Positions 44,755 through 54,421 of a stretch of DNA of 64,000 nucleotides are shown in pieces; position 1 is the stretch's first letter; every line of letters starts with the position of its first letter. The notes under the pieces are model-generated. The model was not told where the DNA came from. It saw nothing but the letters and a program-made list of their open reading frames with translations, and did not search any database. Location of the stretch: positions 203,213 through 267,212 of the forward strand of contig JAJEKB010020594.1 of assembly GCA_022393335.1 (NCBI GenBank), written 5' to 3'. The translations under genes and the position numbers were made by a program. This stretch comes from Macrotrachela quadricornifera. Taxonomy: Eukaryota; Rotifera; Eurotatoria; Philodinida; Philodinidae.

Positions 44755-46213
44755 TGTGCTGATTCAATTGTTCGACAAATCTGAACTGATCAAAAAGATA
44801 TTTTTAAAATTCGGTTAATAAACGAATTGCGACAAATATTCTTCTCGTATTATGGTGAATAACAATGATATTTAGATTACTTAATTATATTCGCATCCCA
44901 GATCTTCATATTAAAATAGTTATAAGAAAAAAAAATGTAAGTTCAATCTGTATAACATAAATTTCAAACTGTTGTTAAGTTTTGATTCGATGAAAGAGGG
45001 AGAGAGAGAAATTCTTCTGAAATAGTAAAAATTAGGGACACCAGGATTCTACTTTTCTACTTCCGCCTAACAAAAAATATCAGTTTTTGTGCGGAGTGAA
45101 GAAATGACAATGATCAATCGGCATTGGTTTTCGCTGAGGTAGTTAGATTCTGAGATTTCAAAGAGTATCTTTAATCGACATGATTAAATAATTTTAGAGG
45201 TTAGTTTAAAAGGGGAGAGGGGGTGTCTCCATCAAAAAAAAAAGTTTACTGATAAACCAATGGTACTTCACGGATTCTATTTATTTTTTTAATATGTAAG
45301 AAGTGTACGCCATCTCTCTGATTAGGATAAATTAGTTTTTATTTTCAAAATTAAAAATTGATCTTCTTACAATTGAAATTCTATTCATTAAATGAGCTGG
45401 AAACATTTTTAAACTGTTTTTATAACCGGGAAACTCTATCGACACGTGATCAAACACGAGCTTTTCATATAGTGATTCATTTTGATATTTATATGTTGTT
45501 TTAAGTAAATGAAAATTTATTCAATTAATTTTTTTTAATTTTGTCTGATTAATGAAATTTCTCTATAAAATTTAGGAGTATAGATCATTTATTTTGATTG
45601 ATAATTAGAATTTGCAGTCGTTGATGATAGAAAAAAATATATATGTGATATACCCATGAAGTGCAAACCGCTACAAAACCATCAGTTAATCGTAGTCTGT
45701 ACGATTGACATTTTTTTATTCTTAGAACGTCATCAGATTAATCAATATAGAAAATTGAAGCATCATCTGATTAAATATGTTGTAACATATTAATCCCACT
45801 ATTCTTGGGTGAAAACCGACATTTCCGAGATAGATATTACTCATTTTATAAAAAAAAATCAATGAAAAAGTAAAGAAATATGGGTAAACCGCTAACACTA
45901 ATAGTACTATAACAAACTGCGATCAATCGGCAGTTTTGATGAGAAAAAACGCGATATGGATGCAGTTCTATCATTTGATAAAACGATGTCTAATCTATTA
46001 AATAATAATTATATAAATCAATTAGATTAAAGCCTTTGCAGTAGCCACAGCTCCATGAGACAACAAGGTTATGGGATTATATGGATTCTTGGACATTTTC
46101 AAGTCTAGAATGCCTTGATTCTCCCTTGATATACAGCAACATAACGGAAAAACAGAACATTCTTATTACGTGGGAAACATAAAAGATTATGAAAGTTGTA
46201 GTATGTGAAAAAA
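44755..46213. other. Intergenic, AT-rich
   Basis: No supported gene. Confidence 0.45.
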
Positions 46214-46217
46214 ACTC

Positions 46218-46255
46218 AGCCCGTATATATACAGGTCTTAGTGTCAAAGAGTTAA
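46218..46255 (+). mobile_element. Possible piggyBac-type terminus
   Basis: A palindrome-like GCCCGTATATATACAGG is followed by GTGTCAAAGAG and TTAA (46252-46255). The arrangement (CG-TATATA-palindrome, ~20 bases, A-rich purine block, TTAA) mirrors the piggyBac ends at 15971-16003 and 16518-16552. No transposase sequence is adjacent, so this would be a solo end or MITE. Confidence 0.35.
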
Positions 46256-46994
46256 TATTGAAAATATCTTTTAACATCATTTTTTGAAAATAATTTCTGG
46301 AAATCATCGGCTCTTATATATTAATTTTATCTTTATTTTAGATTTTTGCTTCACTTTGATCATTCTGATAATGTTTTATGAATGGTATTTTGAAGAATAT
46401 CTACACATTTGCTTTTTTACTTATATATATTAATTTGTTTGTCTGTGTTTCTGGACCTAAATAACGCCATGTATTGATCATATGCCTTCTAAGTGGTAAA
46501 ATGCTGCTCAATACAAACAGAATATTACATCTAATAATCGTGTTGTGTAACTAGTTTGTTTTCTAATATATGAAAACCATGAATAAACTCGAACCAGTAC
46601 CATTTAAGAAAAACGTTTCCATTTTCAATAAACGAAGACCAAATGAATGAACATCTCTAGATCAAACCAAACTTGTTAAATAAAATAGTCACCATCTTTC
46701 AAAGGAGCATGTGTCATTTATCTTTACAATAACAATACATTTTCACAAGAAAGAAATGTATCTATCAGCATGGATCTAACTTCTTCGATTACTAAAAGTT
46801 TCTATCAATTCTGTTTACCCTGATTTGCATTTAATTTCCAAATTTATTTACTCTAAAGATTAAATTTCTATTACAACACTGTTTATGAGGATGATTCTAT
46901 GAAAAGAACAAGCACTCTAAAGATCTATATACAAAAAAAAAGTGAATATAATTTTGAAGTGATCATGCAGACAAAGATTCAACTACAGTATCGA
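46256..46994. other. Intergenic
   Basis: No supported gene; holds the 3' flank of the leftward membrane-anchored gene. Confidence 0.4.
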
Positions 46995-47924
46995 TTAGCC
47001 AATGATTACTAGAGCACTATTCGGGGTGGCACCTTGGTTGGCCAACCAAAAACTGATGTTATAACTTGCACCAATCACTGTTGTGAACGATTGACTGAGA
47101 TAATCCGAATATGTTACCGAACCATCATAAAAACTATGACTGCCTGAATGAACACATGAGGTTGATATAGTACCGCTAGCACTCGCTCCTTGCGGATTGC
47201 AGTAAGTATAATATTGAGTTAATGGAGTCGTTTCAAAACCACCATTTTGCCATAATTGTATCCCGTTGTAGTTGACTGAAATGTCATCTAGACACCAATA
47301 GCTAGGATCTTGACGCAAAGCTAGCATCATTGTTGTATTAGTTGATGTAGCAACAAATGAGTATTGATAGTATCTATAAGAAAATGCTGCCACATTTGAA
47401 AGGTACAGCAGAGTAGTGACAGAACCACTTATTATTGCCGTGCATGTGTTGTTCAAAACGGCTAAATCAAAATAAAAGAATATTTATATGTAAAGTCAAA
47501 CAAGTTATAAAAATTTTTTATTTGAATGAATCGATATTTTTTCGCTAAATACTATTGGATTAAGACTTACAAGATGGTACATTAACAGTTGTCGTGGTTA
47601 CCGCTGTAGTGTCTATTCATAATTAAAGAAAACTTTTTTCCATCCATAATATGAAAGATTGCAGAATGGATCTTACTAGATGTAGATAACACTGTTGTAG
47701 TGATAGAGTTTATCAATGCTGAAGATGCAATTTAAGTACAATTAAAATCAATGAAATCTAATAAATTTCTTTGATTACTTGTAGGATTGTTCGATGTCGT
47801 TGCTTGTGTAGTAGTTTGCATTTTTGAAACCAAAACTCCAGCTGTAATTCCACCGGCTAATAATAACAGTAATAGTAAACCCAAAAGACCACAGCACAAT
47901 GGTGTACAACACCAACATCCATAT
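46995..47924 (-). CDS. Type II membrane protein with extracellular beta-sandwich-like domain, multi-exon
   Basis: Exons found: 47924-47779, 47718-47677, 47612-47571 and 47461-46995, all joined at phase 1 with GTAAT/GTAAG donors and CAG/TAG acceptors; the two middle exons are 42 nt each. A first exon with the start codon should lie just upstream (ATGs near 48000-48015) but its splice is unresolved. The product starts with a cysteine-rich juxtamembrane segment (YGCWCCTPLCCG), one transmembrane helix (LLGLLLLLLLAGGITAGVLV), a Thr/Ser/Asn linker spread over the mini-exons, and a ~150-residue domain with WCLDDISV, WQNGGFE and SQSFTTVIGASYNISFWLAN. That domain resembles a jelly-roll or carbohydrate-binding fold. 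It ends soon after SFWLAN, earlier than expected, so the C-terminus may be truncated. Confidence 0.7.
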
Positions 47925-48015
47925 CTGAAAATGGACAAATATTCAATTTGATATAATAACTACTTAATTAAACTTGTGATAATACTTTCCTTGTCCGACA
48001 TTTTTTCCAACATGA

Positions 48016-49074
48016 ATCTTCCTTTGAACTTTTTTTCTTGTCGAAAAACGATCGTTTGTTCCTATTAATATCAGAGCAGTTCGAATTATCTTTCCAAAGA
48101 AAGAATTCGGGATTAAATAGAAAGATGGCTATAATAGAGTTTAGTTAGCATCACGATACATCCTATCGCAATACGTACATGATTTCCTCACAAAAACTAA
48201 TAAATTTGATGTTTTCTTGAAATTTGAGTACTGCTTCATTCTTAGTTGTATAGAAAAAAGTCAGAAGTAGTACTGCCACTTGAAGGACTTTCTCTTTCAT
48301 CGGCTACTATTACCAATGGAAAAACTAACAAGGGACACATTTTCGACTGTCAAATTGCTCTTGATTTCGAACTCTTAGAGAGATATGAAAAACCTATGTA
48401 AAAATTTTGATCCAAAAAAGTAACTATCAATTATTTTCAATAGTTGATTTTTGGCATACAATAACACTTATAAGTGAACTTTTTTTAGTGACTCTTCGTA
48501 GTTTTTCACCAAAAAGTACTTTTATTATTAATACAGAAAAAGAAATTCATTTTTTTTTATTTTCTCTAGTGCGTTTTAGTACTTTTCCACATCGAAGACC
48601 TCAAAAGGATAAGCATCCTTAAATCTTCTGTTCAGACGTTATAGGTATTTTGACCTGAGATTTTCCCCAAAGATAGATCTACTTGTGAATAGAATGTTTC
48701 TTTCCAAAGACAATTAAAATTCTTAAAAACGCTCGTAACTCACAGAAGATGCTAAAATTCCAGTAAAATGCTTGTAATGCTAGAGAGAAGATCTAAGAGT
48801 ACCTACCCCTTTGATGTCTTTGGATATCTTGCTAGAGCCTATCCTATGCATAAATCCCGAACTCCAAAACATTTCATCAGTGGAAAACGTTCTCTCTCTA
48901 GATGTGCTAACCATTAAAAGCTTCTGATAATCAGTAGAAAGCAAACCAGATGTGAGCTTGCAATTTGGACATGAGAATCTCCTTGTTTAGATCGAGTTTA
49001 GGTTCTGAATGAGTAACTTTTCTGAACTATTATCAATACATTATTAGAAATTTATCGACCTGAAAATTTTATAC
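48016..49074. other. Intergenic
   Basis: A 71-codon frame at 48407-48622 (plus) lacks protein-like motifs. Nothing else is supported. It separates two leftward multi-exon genes. Confidence 0.4.
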
Positions 49075-49860
49075 TCAATGAATTCTACTTAAAATCTCCT
49101 CAAGCTTGTCGATCAAAGAAGCTTTCGGAATTCTACAGAATGGCATATTTTGTTCGTCTTCTGATTCAACATTAATCACATAGTTATTTTTTCGTTGAAC
49201 AAAATCATCACGAAAGTAGAGGCAGAATTTTAGAGAACAGCTAGTTTAGTGGTGAGTACGCTTACATATAAGAACACTGACCTTTTTGAAGTAGATAATT
49301 TTTTAGACGATTGAGCATTATTCAGCTCTTTAGAATTGGGTTTAACAGTAGACTTCGCAAAAGCTTCTGTTGAAGAAGATGCCCATTGTGTGGATGATGA
49401 TTGAGCCCATTGCGCGGATGACACCTGAGACCAATTTGTGATTGATGCCTGTATATCTTCAATCTCGTCCAATTTTGAATATGCATCAACGCTTGTTACT
49501 GCTGGATATATCTGAGATATAGTGGCGGACATAACTATACCTATTCAAACGAATACTATCCTACCTTGCTGGGCTGATAAAAACTGTGGAGTTTAGCACT
49601 AGTCGTCGACATTTGATAAGTGATAGCAATGTCCTGAAAGACGGTGAGTAAAAAATCAATTTGCTACTGCAAATAAATGAGACGCATTTTTCTTATCGTG
49701 AACAATACATTATTGTTGTGATTTTGTTTTTCTTTTATCAAAGCTTGAGCTTCTACTTCAGCAATAATTCGCTTACCATCAGAGTATCGCCCCAAGTCTC
49801 ATGAAAATGATCGGCTTTACCAACATCGAAGCGCAAATAAAGCAAAACAGTAATATTGTT
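49075..49860 (-). CDS. Unrecognised protein, four exons, start unresolved
   Basis: Exons: 49860-49777 (open upstream only to a TAA at 49866; no ATG or acceptor found), 49633-49565, 49511-49282 and 49240-49075. Introns of 143, 53 and 41 nt have GT..AG ends and phases that match exactly, giving 155 codons across the last three exons with no stop. Sense includes RFDVGKADHFHETWGDTLM, a Ser/Gln/Trp repeat (SAQWAQSSSTQWASSSTEAF), and a C-terminal part with YFRDDFVQRKNNYVINVE and LIDKLEEILSRIH. No signal peptide or membrane helix is seen. The repeat region looks disordered. Family unknown; the missing start may mean an undetected first exon or decay. Confidence 0.6.
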
Positions 49861-49866
49861 TATTTA

Positions 49867-52428
49867 GAAACAAAAATAATTGCACTTAATCGTTCCTTTT
49901 CTAAACAAAACAAAACAAAAGGTTCGCTTTCTATTGAATTACTAAAAAATAGTGAGTGAATACATGCAATCATACACTTTCAAAAGAATCAAAGATTACT
50001 GCGTATGAATGATATTATAAGGTTATTTCTATATTCTATAGTTATTCGGACTTCAAACGATCTTATTTGTCAAAATGAAATAGAAAATCCAAGGAAGGAA
50101 AAGTATGATCCTTGATTTTCGGATGACTTCTGCAACTTTTATGTGACATAGAGCTTCATAGGAATCTTTCTTTTCTCTCTTGGTTAACTATAAAGATGGG
50201 ACATGTAAGGGACTCACGAAGATTAATATTCCTTGTGCATAAGCAAGAATAGTAATTTTAATTGATTTTAAATTTGGTGCTATTTGTAACGATTAATTGG
50301 ATGAGTAGCATGTCGCTACTGTTAGCAATTCTGTTTATTGAGTTACTTGATATCTCTAGTTCTCTCTCTCTGATAAAATATATGACTTCGTACAGGAGAC
50401 GGAGAACACTCATTATTATAAGTGTATTGTGGCATAGAGAATCAGTTGTGCCATTTTGTCAAAGTGATTTTCAAAACGGTCAAATTCTCTTTGTAATCTT
50501 CGAGAAGATCTTTTTCAGTTAACTACTGTTTCACATATGATCTCACGTATGTAATAACATCTTGACATTTTCCTTTTGGACAGTCGTACGTACCATCAAC
50601 ATTTTTTATCAAAAGATCGATTAATTTTGGCTTTTTCAAATTTCTTGTCGTGCCTTTGTAATAGTGATATTTTTTTGTCACATCTATCTTGATTCGACTG
50701 GTTTTCCGATATTCTTTCATGTGTCACAAATACCTGACGTTGCTCGGGAAAATTCCATATTGCATGTCTAAAATATTGGAAAACGATGGTCTTATAATCT
50801 CTCATAAGTTACCGATCTTGAATGTCGTAAAATGCACTCTGCCTTCACTCTCTTGTCATCTATATCCTGTTTTGGTATTTTACTATTATAACTTTAAAAA
50901 TTTGTCTCTATCCCCGTACACGTGAAAAAGACAATTTGGTTCCATTTCAGGTTTCGAATGCACTTTGACTATATCGAGGTAATGATTTTTTCAGTGTTTT
51001 ACAAACATATTTAGCACACATGAGTTATGACAATATAACATTCGATCGAAGTTTAGAGGAACGTATAAATTATTACATGGATCACTCGAAAAGTTTTTCC
51101 ATCCGGCTGTTCTAGAAGCCTCAACTTGCATTCAAGTATTCTGTTAATGCTGCTGAGTAATATGCCATTTTCTATACGTTACATAAGGAATGACTTATAA
51201 TAAATGATAGAACTTTGAATTTCATACTTTGATCCTTACGAACATTTTATGAAAATAAAAACAAAATATACCAGGTGATGCAGCGTGAAAATCTCTACAA
51301 TTCACAATAAAAAATTTGCGGTGATTGTATATTTTTTCTTTCAAAATGAACAGTATTCTGAATGACCACCTCTCAGTACTGCGATACATAGTCAGACTGC
51401 ATCTTTTGTCATATTCTATTTTTTGCAAAGAAAATGTCTTGGATATTAAAAAGATGAAATGCGAAAAAAGAACGTTTTTGATCGTGTAGAATTTTTGCGT
51501 GCTAGAAGATTTCTCTCTGACAATTTTGTTTTTTCTTAATAACAAAAGTTGCTTATATAATATAAACTGTTCTTTATACATTGTGGTTTTTCATGCTGCA
51601 TCTTGTGGTATATTTTGAATTTATAGTAAAACGTATTTAGGAATTAAAAAGTGAAATGCAAAGTTCTCTGATTTACGATGGATCATCCGTTAGCAGGTGT
51701 TGCATGCACCAAATATAAAAGCAATGACGGACTACGACCAAGTACAAACCTTAGAAGTCTGAAATGTTGGACATAATCCTAAATATGTCTTAGCATTATA
51801 ACAAAATATTTAAAGTTTAACTGCGCCTTTTAGAAGAACCGGACGAAAACACTTTTGAAGTGACCTATGTACAAATGTCTTCTCGTCTATAGGATGTTAT
51901 TTTGCTGAATGTTTTAGTCGTCTTAGTTCGACAAGAAAACCTTTTAATTTAAATGTAAAAAAAAAGACGTAAGAAAAGAACAACAGCAACTGCTAAGATT
52001 TAATAGCATTGGAGCTGATAGATGATGATACAAATACTGATTATGAACCTGGAGGAGATGATTAACTTTTAATAATATATCATTATGTATCTAAGATTTT
52101 TCATGAACTAGCCAATAGGGTTTTTCAGGATATTTTCATATGTGAGAGAAATTTGACATGTTTTCACCTATTTCAGATGATTTGTTTCGAATCATACCAA
52201 ATAGTCCTTAATGATTCGATTATGCACACAACATGACCATACAGAACCAATAAAACTTTTTCCATAAATCTCTGAATGCATCTCTTGAGTTTGTTCGAAC
52301 CAATGATCTATGAAAAATCGCTAAAAAATGTATTTCATCCCATGTTATCATAGAAAAAATCTTTAATTTCATTTCTTAAACTTCTTTCACATTTTTCCCA
52401 TAATACATTTTTTTGTTTTAACACTTTC
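49867..52428. other. Intergenic, with a doubtful 65-codon frame
   Basis: A minus-strand frame at 50523-50720 is lysine-rich and ends in DCPKGKCQDVITYVRSYVKQ. It may be a small protein or an exon, but no splice context supports it. At about 51890-52065 short plus-strand frames (CYFAECFSRLSS; DDDTNTDYEPGGDD) look like transposon-derived relics. Otherwise nothing. Confidence 0.35.
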
Positions 52429-52708
52429 GTATTTCCCAAATCTCTTCGCCATTTCAAACACTAGAGAGCTCGGGTTGGTTTCAAAATGAAGGGTTTCATT
52501 AGCTCGTTTAATGTCTCATAACATTCAAATGTATCATGACACACACCGTATCATTATCATACACTATAAGGTGCGCTTCCATAAAAAAAAATGAAAAACA
52601 AAAATTAAAATTTGGGCTTTGTTAAGTTGTAGTGATAGATCTTTGGTATATTTTAAAACCTATTCGAGCTCTCTAGCATTTAAGATGGCAGTGGGATTTG
52701 GGAAACGT
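52429..52708. repeat. 280 bp element with ~60 bp inverted ends
   Basis: TTTCCCAAATC...CTAGAGAGCTCG...GGTTTCAAAAT at 52429-52487 is repeated inverted at 52649-52708 (ATTTTAAAACC...CGAGCTCTCTAG...GATTTGGGAAA). The spacer is ~160 bases, non-coding. MITE-like; class unknown. Confidence 0.7.
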
Positions 52709-54420
52709 GGATTCCTCCATTTTGACCGGTAATCTTGAGATAAAACTTAGTAAACTCAATATTTGGATCTGAAATTTTTACTGTGAGATACCTATGATGA
52801 GATAGACCTCTGAACATTTCAGCAAGATTGAATGATCAGAAGCTAAAATAGAATTTAGGGCGGGGGAGGACCTTAAATGAATTAGTGAATCATGAGATAA
52901 TGTCAACTTTTGATTAATATGACCATATCCGAGAGTGAATCGAATCGAATTTTTCTTCATCGACTTCTGTTCGATTCAATTCCAGTAACAATAGTTTCAA
53001 CTGATACATAGTATAAGGTAAATCAAATATTATTTCTCAAACAATCTGAACTATCATATGGCAATTGTTACTTATATGAATTAACAGCTACTCATACATT
53101 TCGATCGGAAAAATTTTTTATAATAGCACATCAGAACGAGTAGTTTTTAATGTTGGTATCAATTTCATAGCATTATTCTGGATTTTTCATTACATTTTAG
53201 AAAATTTGAAGAAATTTAATAATAAAAGGAAAGAGAGAATTCTGCCACACAGAAGTGTCTCATCATTATAAATGAATAATCTAATTGTTACGAAGAGAAA
53301 AAGAGGATGTTATACATGGAGATTAAATTAAGCATGTAAAACAAGCAATAAAAATTGGTTTTTTATTTGCCCATGGTATCGTAGTTTTTGCATTAATAAT
53401 AGTTCACTCAGTGATTTTCACCTCAAGTTAGTCTGTATTCAGCTATGTATTAGAAAATTAGTTCGTATTCGTCCAGTGGTCGATATTACGATGAAATCCA
53501 GATTGAAATTTTTTAAAAATGAATGTTTTCCATTTTTATTTAAGAACGATGCGTATTGCTTCATAATTTTGTGTACTTTATTAACTTTTATTTGAATCAT
53601 GAAAACTTAGAGAGAATAAACAAAAAGTGTTTTGCATGAAAATGGATGAAGAATGATCTGTTAAACATTATGTTTTTATTTGTTCTGTCGAGAAGGCGAA
53701 GCTGATTTTGGATTATTTGACGGAGATTTATTTTCTCTGATTCCATCATCACTTTGGGAATTAGGTAGTATGAACTATGTCGACTTTTCCTATGCCACTT
53801 TTGCTATTCTTTGTAAACGTTCCTTACATTCACTTTTCAATTCTGAGTTAAACGTAATAAATCTATCCCTTTAGGTCATTGAACTCTTCTGTGGCAGCCG
53901 ACGAAAAATAAACTCATTATCACAAAACACTAAATCCTTCTATGAAAACAAAAGAACAGTAAACGCAACTTTGAAGAATAGAAAACTCTTCACAGCGAAA
54001 ACATAGAATAGTTAATCTACTTTTTAACAATACCATCTATAATTTTCGTTTGCTTATATTCTAAGGTGTACATATCCTTTCATCCATAAATCGGTCGAAC
54101 GTTGATGGAGACATAACCAACCCTTGAATGATTTATAGGAAATATTTCTAAGTACTAAGATTGATCACTCGACGGTATTTTTTAGTGTAGAATCAGCATC
54201 GATTATTGACTGGTTTATCAGTACACTGGTCGGTTCAGCCCCGACTACTCTATTCAGATTCATCTCGTCTCTGATGTACGTGTTTTGTCTAATTGATAGA
54301 CGTTGTTCATTATGTTTCGATTACTTACAGAGAATCTCTCGGTACCTGGGCATAGGAACAACTAAAAATAAAGCTATTTTAAATAATTGAGAAGCATCTT
54401 CATTTATTCATCATGTATAA
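52709..54420. other. Intergenic
   Basis: No supported gene. The TTTATT at about 54404 gives AATAAA on the minus strand, a suitable poly(A) signal for the ART-TPR gene. Confidence 0.45.
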
Positions 54421-54421
54421 T

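Noticed and set aside
46077..46307. 76-codon minus-strand frame with hydrophobic content
   Set aside because: No motif; it spans the possible TTAA terminus and looks random.
50596..50805. Overlapping minus-strand frame (HAIWNFPEQRQVFVTHER)
   Set aside because: It overlaps the 50523-50720 frame in another phase. Neither has splice or family support, so neither was called as a gene.
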